DNA of 64,000 nt from Schistocerca nitens (lineage: Eukaryota; Arthropoda; Insecta; Orthoptera; Acrididae): NCBI RefSeq assembly GCF_023898315.1, contig NC_064625.1, positions 101,604,269-101,668,268 on the forward strand, given 5' to 3'. This document shows positions 9,894 through 21,653 of this stretch, in pieces. Position numbers and translations under genes: made by a program. Numbering within the stretch: position 1 is the first letter of the stretch; each line of letters opens with the position of its first letter. The notes beneath the pieces are model-generated. The model saw only the letters and a list, made by a program, of their open reading frames with translations, did not search any database and had not been told where the DNA came from.

Positions 9894-11973
9894 ATTTAAG
9901 GAGATGGGACCTGGATAAACTGAAAGAACCAGAGTTTCAGGGAGAGCATAAGGGAACAATTGACAGGAATGGGGGGAAGAAATACAGTAGAAGAACAATG
10001 GGTAGCTTTGAGAGATTAACTACTGAAGGTAGCAGAAGATCAAGTAGGTAAAAAGACGAGGATTAGTAGAAATCCTTGGGTAACAGAAGAAATATGGAAT
10101 TTAATTCATGAAAGGAGAAAATATAAAAATGCAGTAAATGAAGCAGGCAAAAAGGAATGCAAATGTCTCAAAAATGAGACCCACAGGAAGTGCAAAATGG
10201 CTAAGAAGGGATGGCTAGAGGACAAATGTAAGGACGTAGAGGCTTATCTCACGAGGGGTAACATAGATACTGACTACAGGAAAATTAAAGAGATCTATGG
10301 AGAAAAAGAGAACCACTTGCATGAATATCAAGACCTCAGATGGAAACCCAGTTCTAAGCAAAGAAGGGAAAGCAGACAGGTGGAAGGGGTATATAGAGGG
10401 TCTATACAAGGGCGATGTACTTCAGGACAATATTATGGAAATGGAAGAGGATGTAGATGAAGATGAAATGGGAGATACAATACTGCATGAAGAGTTTGAC
10501 AGAGCACTGAAAGACCTGAGACGAAGCAAGGTCCCAGGAGTAGACAACATTCCATTAGAACTACTGACGGCCTTGGGAGAGCCAGTCCTGACAGAACTCT
10601 ACCATCTGGTGATCAAGATGTATGCGACAGGCGAAATGCCATCAGACTTGAAGAAGAATATAATAATTCCAATCCCAAAGAAAGCAGGTGCTGACAGATG
10701 TGAAAATTACCGAACTATCAGTTTAATAAGTCACGCATGCAAAATACAAACGCGAATTCTTTACAGACGAATGGAAAAACTAGTAGAAGCCGCCCTATGG
10801 GAAGATCAGTTTGGATTCCGTAGAAATATGGGAACACGTGAGGAAAAACTGACCCTACGACTTGTCTTAGAAGCTAGAATAAGGAAAGGCAAACCTACGT
10901 TTCTAGCATTTGTCGACTTAGAGAAAGCTTTTGACGATGTTGACTGGAATACTCTCTTTCAAATTCTAAAGGTGGCAGGGGTAAAATACAGGGAGCGAAA
11001 GGCTATTTACAATTTGTACAGAAACCAGATGGCAGTTATAAGAGTCGAAGGACATGAAAGGGAAGCAGTGGTTGGGAAGGGAATGAGACAGGGTTGTAGC
11101 CTCTCACAAATGTTATTCAATCTGTATATTGAGCAAGCAGTGAAGGAAATAAAAGAAAAATTCGGAGTAGGTATTAAAATCCATGGAGAAGAAATAAAAA
11201 CTTTGAGGTTCGCCGATGACATTGTAATTCTGTCAGAGGCAGCAAAGGACCTAGAAGAGCAGTTGAACAGAATGGAGAATTTTTTGAAAGGAGGATATAA
11301 GATGAACATCGACAAAAGCGAAACGAAGGTTATGGAATGTAGTCGAATTAAGTCGAGTGTTGCTGAGGGAATTAGATTAGGAAATGAGACACTTAAAGTA
11401 GTAAAGGAGTTTTGCTATTTGGGGAGCAAAATAACTGTTGATGGTAGGAGTAGAGAGGATATAAAATGTAGACTGGCAATGGTAAGGAAAGCGTTTCTGA
11501 AGAAGAGAAATTTTTTAACATAGAGTATAGATTTAAATGTCAGGAAGTCGTTTCTGAAAGAATTTGTATGGAGTGTAGCCATGTATGGAAGTCAAACGTG
11601 GACGATAACTAGTTTGGACAAGAAGAGAATAGAAGCTTTCGAAATGTGATGCTACAGAAGAATGCTGAAGATTAGATGGGTAGATCATATAACTAATGAG
11701 GAGGTACTGAATAGGATTGGGGAGAAGTTTGTGGCACAACTTGACTAGAAGAAGGGATCGGTTGGTAGGACATGTTTTGAGGCATCAAGGGATCACAAAT
11801 TTAGCATTGGAGGGCAGCGTGGAGGGAGACCAAGAGATGAATACACTAAGCGGATTCAGAAGGATGTAGGTTGCAGTAGGTACTGGGAGATGAAGAAGCT
11901 TGCACAGGATAGAGTAGCATGGAGAGCTGCATCAAACCAGTCTCAGGACTGAAGACCACCACCACAACAACAA
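9894..11973 (+). mobile_element. RTE-2, 5'-truncated RTE LINE
   Basis: It begins inside the linker between endonuclease and reverse transcriptase and ends with the family tail (CAGGACTGAAGACCACCACC, then CAA repeats). AAGCTGCATA at 9884-9893 and AAGCTGCACA at 11974-11983 look like a target duplication with one mismatch. The endonuclease domain is missing, as usual for incomplete target-primed reverse transcription. Confidence 0.9.
10197..11523 (+). pseudogene. RTE-2 reverse transcriptase, partly open
   Basis: A 408-codon open frame (10297-11523) covers nearly the whole reverse transcriptase: KVPGVDNIPLELL, GFRRNMGTREEKLTLRL, FVDLEKAFDDVDW, GMRQGCSLSQMLFNLYIEQA, and the catalytic LRFADDIVILS near 11206-11238. 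Canonical spellings are GVRQGCSLSP and GTREAILTLRL, so slight decay shows. A stop at 11521 and later frameshifts break off the C-terminal part (CYRRMLKIRW, RGRPRDEY), which is still legible to 11950. The 10197 frame is the linker. It would synthesise cDNA at the nicked target if intact. Confidence 0.88.
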
Positions 11974-11983
11974 CAAGCTGCAC

Positions 11984-12656
11984 ATACTCACCTTTTCTGT
12001 ATTTGATCACATTTTAAGAGAATAAGCAGGCTGCAAACACGTATTTATTGTCTGTGACAACTATCATCTTCCCAATACCTTCTCCGTTTCCAAAGAGAAT
12101 ATCTGCAAAGTGTGAATCTGTGAGTCTGTGTGTCTAAATATGCTGGCTTGGGAATCAGAGCCCTTTCTTGTGTCTGGGCTGTGTAGTACCGACATCGATA
12201 GCTTTGTCCAGAGGGGTCTAGCCAAAGGGCTTATTTTTTTAGTCTATGTATTACACTGGTTACTTTCCAGTAACATTGGCAATGGGAGTCTCCCCCCCCC
12301 TCCCCCTCCCCTGCCATAACATAAGAAACTAATCGTCGCAGTAATCATTTGCAGTGGCTGACGAGTTTCACTCTCTGCGAATCAGAATAGTTCCAGCTCG
12401 TTTTCCACCGAGCTTTAGGAAATGTACATCATCGAACACCTTAAAAAAAAAAGAAAGGGCTGGTCGCAGTCAGCCACCTCCAATCACCTTTTAGAAGGAA
12501 CAGTGGGGATCCTGATGTCACCCTGGAAAGAACCACAGAGAATATCCAGGAATGCTTTTTGGTTTGACGAGCTTGATTTTTTAAGTACACTCTAGTTCAT
12601 AAATAAGAGAACACCTTGAACGACTGGAGGTAGGACGTTCACATTCACAAGACATG
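11984..12656. other. Unassigned, with a C-rich tract
   Basis: No gene or familiar repeat. A C-rich run lies at 12291-12317 and an A run near 12443-12453. It ends at the TA where TcB-2 begins. Confidence 0.4.
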
Positions 12657-13922
12657 TACACTACTGGCCATTAAAATTGCTACACCAAGAAGAAATGCAG
12701 ATAAGCGGGTATTCATTGGACATATATATTATGCTAGAACTGACATGTGATTACATTTTCACGCCATATGGGTGCATAGATCCTGAGAAATCAGTACCCA
12801 GTACAACCACTTCTACCCGTAATAACGGACTTGATAAACCTGGGCATTGAGTCAGACAAGCTTGGATGGCGTGTTCAGGTACAGCTGCCCATGCAGCTTC
12901 AACTCGATACCACAGTTCATCAAGAGTAGTGACTGGCGTATTGTGACGAGCCAGTTGCTCGACCACCATTGACCAGACGTTTTCAATTGGTGAGAGATCT
13001 GGAGAGTGTGCTGGCGAGGGCAGCAGTCTAACATTTTCTGTATCCAGAAAGGCCCGTACAGGACCTGAAATTTGCGGTCGTGCATTATCCTGCTGAAATG
13101 TAGGGTTTCGCAGGGATCAAATGAAGGGTAGAGCCACGGGTCGTAACACAACTGAAATGTAACGTCCACTGTTCAAAGTGCCGTCACTGCGAACAAGAGG
13201 AGAGTGAGACGTGTAACCAATGGCACCCCGTACCAACACGCCGGGTGGTACGGCAGTATGGCGATGACGAATACACGCTTCCAATGTGCCTTCACCGCGA
13301 TGTCGCCAAACACGGATGCGACCATCGTGATGCTGTAAACAGAACCTGGATCCATCCGAAAAAAAACGACGTTTTGCCATTCGCGCACAGAGGTTCGCTG
13401 TTGAGTACACCATCGCAGGCGCTCCGGTCTGTGACGCAGCTGCTGCAAATGTTGTCGAACTGTTCGTGCAGAAGGTTGTGGTCTTGCAAACGTCCCCGTC
13501 TGTTGACTCAGGGATCGAGACGTGGCTGCACGATCCGTTTCAGCCGTGCGGATAAGATGCCTGTCATCTCGACTGCTAGTGATACGAGGCAGTTGGGCGT
13601 TCCGTATTACCGTCCTGAACCTACCGATTCCATATTGTGCTAACAGTCATCGGATCTCGACCAACGCGAGCAGCAATGTCGCGATACGATAAACCGCAAT
13701 CGCCGACCTTTATCAACGTCGGAAACGTGATTGTACCCATTTCTCCTTCTTACACAAGGCATCACAACAACGTTTCACGAGGCAACGCCGGTCAACTGTT
13801 TGAGAAGTCGGTTGGAGACTTTCCTCATGTCAGCACATTGTAGGGGTCGCTAACCTTGTCTGAATGCTCTGAGAAGCTAATCATTTTCATATCACAGTAT
13901 CTTCTTCTATTTTAATGGTGTA
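12657..13922 (-). mobile_element. TcB-2, decayed Tc1-like element
   Basis: The left end TACACTACTGGCCATTAAAA matches TcB-1. The right end has lost about 40 bp between CTTCTTC and TATTTTAATGG and then stops at a TA. Transposase pieces on the minus strand (13413-13117 and 12969-12751) carry the same domains as TcB-1 but are broken by stops and frameshifts. It is directly followed by a TcA end. Confidence 0.85.
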
Positions 13923-14083
13923 ATAACCTGCCATTGTAGCAGCAGTAACCGATCTGAACAACTGCGCCAGACACTTGTTGTCCCATATAGGCGTTACCGC
14001 CAGCAGCGCCATATTCTGCCTGTTTATATATCTCTGTATATGAATAAGCATGCCTGTACCAGTTTCTTCGGCACTTCAGTGTA
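13923..14083 (-). mobile_element. TcA-2, isolated 5' end
   Basis: Read on the minus strand from 14083 this begins TACACTGAAGTGCCGAAGAA and runs to the first transposase codons (ATGGCAGGTTA). Only about 160 bp remain, joined directly to TcB-2. Confidence 0.82.
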
Positions 14084-14144
14084 GTAGGATTCCGTTTGCA
14101 CCGACTGATGTACTGACCCCTAAAACTGTCACATTCGGACAAGG

Positions 14145-14629
14145 TGTTGTGTCTAGACAAGACAGCCTAGACGCAATGAGAGGAAGCCGAAAGGCACGCG
14201 CTTAAACTCACGCAGGCTGGCGTGAGGTCTGAAACAGGATACGTAATGAATGCTATAAAGAAAAGTACGTAGCTTCTGGAATACTTAACTTTAATCCACA
14301 TTTGTAGAACATCTCTCGTTACGGTACATGCTTCATAATATTAATTATCAATTGAATACGGCGCCTTGCTAGGTCGTAGCAAATGTAGCTGAAGGCTGTG
14401 CTAACTATCGTCTCGGCAAATGAGAGCGTACTTGTCAGTAATCCATCTCAGGCAAAGTCGGCTGTACAACTGGGGCGAGTGCCAGGACGTCTCTCTAGAC
14501 CTGCCGTGTGGTGGCGCTCGGTCTGCAATTACTGACAGTGGCGACACGCGGGTCCGACGTATACTAATGGACCGCGGCAGATTTAAAAGCTACCACCTAG
14601 CAAGTGTGGTGTCTGGCGGTGACACCACA
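14145..14629 (-). repeat. Solo LTR, family L, copy 1
   Basis: On the minus strand it starts TGTGGTGTCACCGCCAGACA and ends AGACACAACA, the TG...CA ends of a retrotransposon LTR. A perfect 5-bp duplication CAAGG lies at 14140-14144 and 14630-14634. No internal region is attached, so the element was removed by LTR-LTR recombination. The first 25 bp form a hairpin (TGTGGTGTC/GACACCACA). A second copy is at 61982-62463. The superfamily cannot be fixed from an LTR alone; a 5-bp duplication fits Gypsy, Copia or Bel. Confidence 0.88.
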
Positions 14630-14634
14630 CAAGG

Positions 14635-15205
14635 TCCACAATTTTACTCAGCAGTGGTTGAGGCAGAAGCGCGCTACGCTGGGCGATGGGTGGGTGGGTG
14701 AGGAAAAACCGCCGCCTGCGGTCGTGGGGGACGGCCATTGATTTGGGGCGCGCGGCTGACCAGCCCGGAGCAGAGCAGGTCGAAACGCCGTGCATCATTT
14801 ATCAGCCGGCCTGCCCGCAAATGGGCTCCTAGAACGCGCTCACGCCATTACCGCAACGACATGCGAATAACGATCCCTGGGCCATGCATACTCCCGTTTA
14901 GACACACACACACACACACACACGGCCCCGGCGTCGTTTGTTTTTCCCGTTTCGGAGCGGAATACTTCGGCGTCGTCATGCTCAGGCGGACAGTCTCCCA
15001 GCCCCATCGCCAACTCAAACGCTACGCTAAACTCTACACGCGCTCATCAGATATTCGCTGGTAACCACTAAACGTGCAATTACAGGAATGATAGCAGATA
15101 AAGAAATTAATAAATTTGTGGCTGATTTTGGTGTGTAATACCAAGTTGGCGACTGAGTCGAACTGACGTCATTCCATGCTGCTACAGCTCGATGCCAGAG
15201 GTCGT
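14635..15205. other. GC-rich unassigned segment with (AC)n
   Basis: From about 14640 to 15050 the sequence is much richer in G, C and CpG than its surroundings. An AC repeat lies at 14899-14921. Frames such as 14738-15064 show no family resemblance. It could be a retrotransposon internal remnant or a diverged CpG-rich single-copy region. Confidence 0.35.
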
Positions 15206-15436
15206 CAACAGTAGTGGCTGGGTTGGTTGGTTGGGTTGGGTTGTTTGGGGGAAGAGACCAAACAGCGAGGACATCGGTCTAATCGGATTAGGGAAGGACG
15301 GGGAAGGAAGTCCGCCGTGCCCTTTCAAAGGAACCATCCCGACATTTGCCTGGAGCGATTTAGGGAAATCATGGAAAACCTAAATCGGGATTGAACCGTC
15401 GTCCTCCCGAATGCGAGTCCAGTGTGCTAACCACTT
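15206..15436 (-). mobile_element. SINE-E, tRNA-headed
   Basis: On the minus strand a tRNA-like head (GTGGTTAGCACACTGGACTC, then GGTTCAATCCC) leads into a body ending CCAAACAACC and CCAACCAACC repeats. Its last 60 bp resemble the 3' end of the I-like LINE immediately to the right. A fragment of the same family is at 49450. Confidence 0.82.
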
Positions 15437-16878
15437 GGTTGGTTGGTTGGCTTTGGGGTTTGATGGGGCTAAACATCAAGGTCATCCGTCCCCTGTTCCA
15501 AACAGACATACTTGTAAAAGGCCTACACAGTAAAAGCGTAACCTCTGCACCCAGAGGGAGGGAACACCAAGGGGTACAGAGCTAAAATTAACACCGCAAT
15601 GACACAAAATGGAGGACACTTAAAAGGAGCAGAGAAAATAGTTGACTGGAGTAAAACAGACTACAGTGGTTGATGGATCAGGTAAAAGGTAAACCACTCA
15701 ACTACAAACGAAGAACCTCCTGCTGGATAGCGTTGATAGAGGTACCAACACAACTTGGTACCATAAAAGACACTATTGTGGTATCCACGTCACAATTAAA
15801 AATCGCTGGAGTGGGTGTAGCTTGAGAAATCATGCGAGAGCGCCCACACTAGAGTGAGTGATAAAACCCAGCTGCACGGATAAAACGTAAAACTGAGTCA
15901 GCTATAGAGGCATCGTCACCTAGAATTAAAGGAAGTGCAGCTGGAAAATTAAAGGACTGCCGCAAGGGGGCTGAAAGGGGGCAGTCCATCAGAAGATGGA
16001 CCACTGTCAGCCCTGCATCACAGCGACACCTGGTCGGGTTCTCACGGCGAGGGAGATAGCTGTGCGTCGACCGCGTATGTCCAGTTCGGAGACGGCAGAG
16101 AACAACTGAATCCCTACGCGTGCTCCTCAAGGAAGAGTTCCATACGGCCGTGGACGACTTTACCATGCGGAGCTTATTAGGCGTGTTCAAGACAGACCAT
16201 TCAGAGCTCCAGACATCGCGCACCTTGCGATGTAGGGCTGACCGGAGGTCTCTTTCCACGAGACCAAGCTCAAGGGTGGCGAAGTGGTGGCCTGCTTGGC
16301 CAACCGATCGACACGTTCGTTTCCTGGAATGCCGATGTGGCCCGGGGTCCACACGAACGTCGCTGAACGACCACACTCGTCAAGAGCAAAAACAGCATCT
16401 TGAATACCGCGCACCAAAGGGTCCCGAGAAAAACACTGGTCGAGTGCTTGCAATCTACTCAGGGAGTCACTGCATATGGCAAATGACTCCCCAGGGCAGG
16501 AGGGAAGGTGAGTGAGTGCACGATGAAGAGCAACCAGCTCCACAGTGAAAACACTGCTCCCACAAGGCAGGGAATGGTGCTCAACGTAGTCGCTGTGGAT
16601 GAAAGCAAACCCATTGCGTCCATCGAACACAGAACCGTCGGTGTAGACTACATCTGCATCGCAAAACGAGGCAAGAAGGGCCAAGAATTGTTGACGAAGA
16701 CTGGCAGGTGGAACGGAGGACTTGGAGTCGCAGGACAAATCCAATAAAGTTGTGGCTGGGGAGTGTTGGGGTGCCAGTCTCTCTGCAGCCCAGAACCAGA
16801 AGTCTTTAGCGGCTAAGAGGTGTGGAAAACGTGCTGACCAGGGCAACATCGAGGTAGGTCAAGACAGCAAGCGCAATT
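15437..16878 (-). mobile_element. I-like LINE, 3' part
   Basis: Minus-strand LINE end: RNase H domain, C-terminal zinc-binding segment, about 400 bp of 3' untranslated sequence, and a (CCAA)n tail at 15437-15452. The left boundary is SINE-E and the right boundary is the TA where TcC starts. Reverse transcriptase and endonuclease are not in the window. Confidence 0.8.
15849..16849 (-). pseudogene. LINE RNase H and C-terminal domain
   Basis: The frame from 16849 reads a RNase H domain, which removes RNA from RNA:DNA hybrids. VVYTDGSVFDGRNG holds the first Asp, FTVELVALHRAL the Glu, FAICSDSLSRLQAL the second Asp, and VWTPGHIGIPGNERVDRLAK the last motif. A frameshift in the 16190-16370 overlap passes to the frame 16376-15849, with RLRTGHTRSTHSYLPRREN and a Cys/His segment (CRCDAGLTVVHLLMDC) typical of I-group LINEs. 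In I-like elements RNase H follows the reverse transcriptase. Reading upstream of 16849 meets a stop. The copy is inactive. Confidence 0.87.
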
Positions 16879-17017
16879 TACACTGATCAGCAGAATGTTA
16901 TGGGCACCAGCCTACCATCGATATAAACTTGGGGAGATAGCAGCGTTACCTGGCGAGGAATGACTGCTAGTCAGAGACACACACGGTGCTTGTAGTATCA
17001 GACAGCGTGCTGTCTTG

Positions 17018-17279
17018 CAAATTCTTTTGTTTATTTATAGACAATCACATTCTTATGATACAGTCATAACCGGTTTCGGCCATAACGACGACCATCTTCA
17101 GATTCTAAAGGCGACATACACTGAAGACAGGTTCATACGTTGTCAAAGATGGTGACTGTATGGCCAAACCGGTTATGACTCTGTCATAAGAATGTGATTG
17201 CGTCTATAAACAAACAAAAAATTTTACAAAATAATGAATCACTCACTCCATTGACAAGATGTCATTTTTTCCAAAACCG
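17018..17279. repeat. Short foldback with hairpin motif in both arms
   Basis: The arms 17025-17100 and 17143-17218 are inverted copies, about 76 bp each at roughly 85-90 percent identity by eye, with about 42 bp between. Each arm contains the CATAACCGGTTTCGGCC / GATGGT motif. Flanks GCGTGCTGTCT and CCGTGTTCTCT are possible diverged target duplications within TcC. Confidence 0.72.
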
Positions 17280-18479
17280 TGTTCTCTGTTTATACAGGGT
17301 GGTCCATTGATCGTGACCTGGCCAAATAGCTCACGAAATAAGGGTCAAACGAAAAAAACTACAAAGAACGAAGCTCGTCTAGCTTGAAGGGGGAAACCAG
17401 ATGGCGCTATGGTTGGCCCGCTAGATGGCGCTGCCATAGGTCAAACGGATCTGTGTTTTTTAAAATAAGAACCCCCATTTTTATTACATATTCGTGTAGT
17501 ACGTAAAGGAACATGAATGTTTTAGTTGGACCACTTTTTTCGCTTTGTGATAGATGGCGCTGTAAAAGTCACAAACATATGGCTCACAATTTTAGACGAA
17601 CAGTTGGTAACAGGTAGGTTTTTTAAATTAAAATAGAGAACGTCGGCACGTTTGAAAATTTTATTTCGGTTGTTCGAATGTGATACATGTACCTTTGTGA
17701 AATTATCATTTCTGGGAACGCATGCTGTTACAGCGTGATTACCTGATAATACCACATTAATGCAATACATGCTCAAAATGATGTCCGTCAACCTCAATGT
17801 ATTCGGCAATATGTGTAACGGCATTCCTCTCAACAGCGAGTAGTTCGCCTTCCGTAATGTTCGCACATGCATTGACAATGCGCTGACGCATGTGGTCAGG
17901 CGTTGTCGGTATATCACGATAGCAAATATCCTCCAACTTTACCCACAGAAATAAATCCTGGGACGACAGGTGCCGGACATCCATCACGTTGGAAGTACAC
18001 CGCCATTCTGACATTCAGTGAAACATGTTGTAGTAACATCGGCAGAAAATTACGTAGGAAATCAGCATACGTTGCACCATTTAGATTGCCATCGATAAAA
18101 TGGGGGCCAATTATCCTTCCTCCCAAAATGCCGCACCATACATTAACCCGCCAAGGTCGCTGATGTTCCACTTGTCGGAGCCATCGTGGATTTTCCGTTG
18201 CTCAATAGTGCATATTATGCCGGTTTACGTCACCGCTGTTGGTGAATGACGCTTCGTCGCTAAATTGAACTCGTGCGAAAAATCTGTCATCGTCCTGTAA
18301 TTTCTTTTGTGCCCAGTGCCAGAACTGTACACTACGTTCAAAGTCGTCGACATGCAGTTCTTGGTGTAATCGATGTTGATGTAGCATTATCAACACCGAA
18401 GTTTTTGAGATTACCGCTTCTCGCGTAATTTGTCTGCTACTGATGTGCGGATTAGCGGCGACATCAGCTAAAACACCTA

Positions 18480-19850
18480 CTCCGGCATCACAGGCCGCTG
18501 GACCTGATGGGATACCAGTTCGATTTTACACGGAGTACGCGAAGGAACTTGCCCCCCTTCTTGCAGCGGTGTACCGTAGGTCTCTAGAAGAGGATTGGAA
18601 AAGGGTACAGGTCATCCCCGTTTTCAAGAAGGGACGTCGAACAGATAGGCAGAACTTTAGACCTATATCTCTAACGTCGATCAGTTGTAGAATTTTGGAA
18701 CACGTATTATGTTCGAGTATAATGACTTTTCTCGAGACTAGAAATCTACTCTGTAGGAATCAGCATGGGTTTCGAAAAAGGCGGTCGTGTGAAACCCAGC
18801 TCGCGCTATTCGTCCACGAGGTTCCCAGGTAGATGCGGTGTTTCTTGACTTCCGCAAGGCGTTCGATACAGTTCCCCAGAGTCGTTTAATGAACAAAGTA
18901 AGAGCGTATGGACCATCAGACCAATTCTTTGATTGGATTGAGGAGTTCCTAGATAACAGAACGCAGCATGTCATTCTCAATGGAGAGAAGTCTTCCGAAG
19001 TAAGAGTGATTTCAGCTGTGCCGCAGGGGAATGTCATAGGACCGTTGCTATTCACAATATACATAAATGACCTGGTGGATGACATCGGAAGTTCACTGAG
19101 GCTTTTTGCAGATGATGCTGTGGTGTATCGAGAGGTTGTAACAATGGAAAATTGTACTGAAATGCAGGAGGATCTGCAGCGAATTGACGCATGGTGCAGA
19201 GAATGGCAATTGAATCTCAATGTAGACAAGTGTAATGTGCTGCGAATACATAGAAAGATAGATCCTTTATCATTTAGCTACAAAATAGCAGGTCAGCGAC
19301 TGGAAGCAGTTAATTCCATAAATTATCTGGGAGTACGCATTAGGAGTGATTTAAAATGGAATGATCACATAAAGTTGATCGTCGGTAAAGCAGATGCCAG
19401 ACTGAGATTCATTGGAAGAATCCTAAGGAAATGCAATCCGAAAACAAAGGAAGTAGGTGACAGTACACTTGTTCGCCCACTGCTTGAATACTGCTCAGCA
19501 GTGTGGGATCCGTACCAGATAGGGTTGATAGAAGAGATAGAGAAGATCCAATGGAGAGCAGCGCGCTTCGTTACAGGATCATTCAGTAATCGCGAAAGCG
19601 TTACGGAGATGATACATAAACTCCAGTGGAAGACTCTGCAGGAGAGACGCTCAGGAGCTCGGTCCGGCTTTTGTTGAAGTTTCGAGAACGTACCTTCACC
19701 GAGGAGTCAAGCAGTATATTGCTCCCTCCTACGTATATCTCGCGATGAGACCATGAGGATAAAATCAGAGAGATTAGAGCCCACACAGAAGCATACCGAC
19801 GATCCTTCTTTCCACGAACAATAAGAGACTGGAATAGAAGGGAGAACCGA
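18480..19850 (+). pseudogene. LINE-F1 reverse transcriptase
   Basis: The frame 18443-18832 covers AAGPDGIPVRFYTEYAKELA, VIPVFKKGRRTDRQNFRPIS and NQHGFRKRRSCETQLA. After a small disruption at 18830, the frame 18838-19677 continues with FLDFRKAFDTVPQSRLMNKV, VPQGNVIGPLLFTIYINDL, the catalytic LFADDAVVY near 19107-19135, YLGVRIRSDLKWNDHI and EYCSAVWDPYQIGLIEEIEK. The C-terminal tail follows out of frame to about 19850. It is close to full RT length without endonuclease. The motif order is that of CR1/jockey-type LINEs. The upstream part of the first frame (18443-18480) belongs to MarM. Confidence 0.88.
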
Positions 19851-19925
19851 TAGAGGTACTCAGGGTACCCTCCGCCACACACCGTCAGGTGGCTTGCGGA
19901 GTATGGACGTAGATGTAGATGTAGA
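18480..19925 (+). mobile_element. LINE-F1, CR1-like LINE, 5'-truncated
   Basis: Inserted in MarM-1. It begins at about the GPDGIP motif of the reverse transcriptase and ends in GTAGATGTAGATGTAG, a short tandem tail typical of CR1-like elements. No clear target duplication was seen. A shorter copy is at 35980-36873. Confidence 0.88.
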
Positions 19926-21448
19926 TTGCAGTTGATGTTTTACATGTGGCTGAACACTTCCTGTTTCCTGAAACAACTTAACTATCAGATGAACGGTCCG
20001 GACGCTTTGGTGATGTCGTCCAGGATACCGAGCAGCATACATAGCACACGCCCGTTGGGCATTTTGATCACTGTAGCCATACATCAACACGATATCGACC
20101 TTTTCCGCAATTAGTAAATGGTCCATTTTAACACGAAGCAAATACCGTCCGACCCGCACTGGCGGAATGTTACGTGTTACCACGTACTTATACATTTGTG
20201 ACTATTACAGTGCCATCTATCACAAAGCGAAAAAAGTGGTCCAACTAAAACATTCATATTTCCTTACGTACTACAGGAATATGTAATAAAAATGGGGGTT
20301 CATATTTAAAAAAAACCGCAGTTGATATTCGTTTTACCTATGGCAGCGCCATCTAACTGGGCAACCATAGCGCCATCTGGTTTCCCCCTTCAAGCTAGAC
20401 GAGTTTCGTTCTTTGTAGTTTTTTCGTTTGATGCTTATTCCGTGAGATATTTGGCCCGGTCACTATCAATGGACAACCCTGTAGAATGGGGAAGGCGCGC
20501 GATGTATCTGAGTTTGACCGAGGGCACTTTGTAATGGCCCGGAGGCAAGACACGAGCATTTTATAATCTGCGCGACTTGTCGGGTGTGCGAGGAGTGCTG
20601 TGAGGGTCTTCAGCATATGGCGAAGCCAAGTGTGAAACCACTCGCAGATATCGTGGGGTTGTGCGGCCAACCCTCATTTTACAAATTTAAACAGACGCTA
20701 AATCCCCAAGATTGGAGATGTTTTACAGAAGCTCGAAATTTAGCGCCGACATCAATGCGAGATGCTTATAACAGTTTGCGCAACGAAAATTTGTCACGAA
20801 ACCCGGCAGAAAATCCAAAGAGATTCTGGTCGTATGTAAAGTATGTTAGTGGCAAGAAACAATCAACGCCTTCTCTGCGTGATAGCAATGGAGTTACTAT
20901 CGAAGACAGTGCTGCCAAAGCAGAGTTAGTAAACACAGCCTTCCGAAATGCTTTCACAAAAGAAGACGAACAGCTGCCAACATGAGTAACGTAGAAGTAA
21001 ATATCGTCAGAGTAGTGAAGCAACTTAAATCACTGAGTAAAAGCAAGTCTTCTGGTACAGAGTGTATACAAATTAGGTTCCTTTCGGAGTATGTTGATGC
21101 ATTATCTCCGTACTTGACAATCATATACAACCGTTAGCTCGACGAAAGATCCGAACCCAAAGACTGGAAAGTTGCAGAGGTCACACCAATATTCAAGAAA
21201 GTTAGTAGAAGTAATCCACTTAATTACAGGCCCTTATCAACGTCGATATGCAACAGGATTCTGGAACATATTGTGTTCGAACATTATGACTTACCTCGAA
21301 GCAAACCGTCTATTGACAGTCAACATGGATTTGGAAAACATCGTTCTTCTGAAACACAACTAGCTCTCTATTCGCATGAAGTGTTGAGTGCTGCTGACAA
21401 GGGATTTCAGATCGATTCCGTATTTCTGGATTTCCGGAAAGCTTTTGA

Positions 21449-21653
21449 AAAATGTTCAAATGTGTGTGAAATCTTATGGGACTTAACTAGTAAGGTCATC
21501 ATTCCCTAAGCTTACACACTACTTAACCTAAATTGTCCTAAGGACAAACTCACACACTCATGCCCGAGAGAGGACTCGAACTTCCACCGGGGCCAGCCGC
21601 CTAGTCCATGACTGCAGCGCCCTAGACCGCTCGGCTAATCCCGCGCGGCCGAG
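21449..21653 (-). mobile_element. SINE-A2 copy in LINE-G1
   Basis: On the minus strand a tRNA-like head (GATTAGCCGAGCGGTCTAGG) precedes a body with GATGACCTTACTAGTTAAGT. It is related to SINE-A but has its own body. GCTTTTGA at 21441-21448 and 21654-21661 is the target duplication, inside the FRKAFD codons of the LINE. Confidence 0.85.

Larger units (their letters stand above)
17757..20195 (-). pseudogene. MarM-1 transposase pseudogene
   Basis: Pieces in order on the minus strand: 20143-19930 encodes the N-terminus (EKVDIVLMYGYSDQNAQRAC and a helix-turn-helix region ending RTVHLIVKLFQETGSV). The LINE-F insertion follows. 18396-18202 holds RVQFSDEASFTNSGDVNRHN with the first catalytic Asp. 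18171-17914 holds VNVWCGILGGRIIGPHF and YFQRDGCPA with the second Asp. 18014-17757 holds DLFLWVKLEDICY and a C-terminal GHHFEHVLH. About 40 residues between the second and third catalytic Asp are deleted, and frames shift between pieces. Dead. Confidence 0.84.
17295..20481 (-). mobile_element. MarM-1, mariner-like element with long TIRs
   Basis: Inverted ends about 285 bp long (17295-17580 and 20198-20481) begin CAGGGTGGTCCATTG on the left and, read inward, CAGGGTTGTCCATTG on the right, at TA sites 17293-17294 and 20482-20483. The minus-strand transposase is broken by a LINE insertion (18480-19925). A second left-end copy is at 60545. Confidence 0.9.

Noticed and set aside
14738..15064. 108-codon frame in GC-rich segment
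   Set aside because: Crosses an AC repeat (THTHTHG) and shows no similarity that I recognise; GC-rich DNA yields long chance frames.
15192..15585. Trp/Gly-rich short frames
   Set aside because: Translations of GGTT repeats in the SINE-E and LINE tails.
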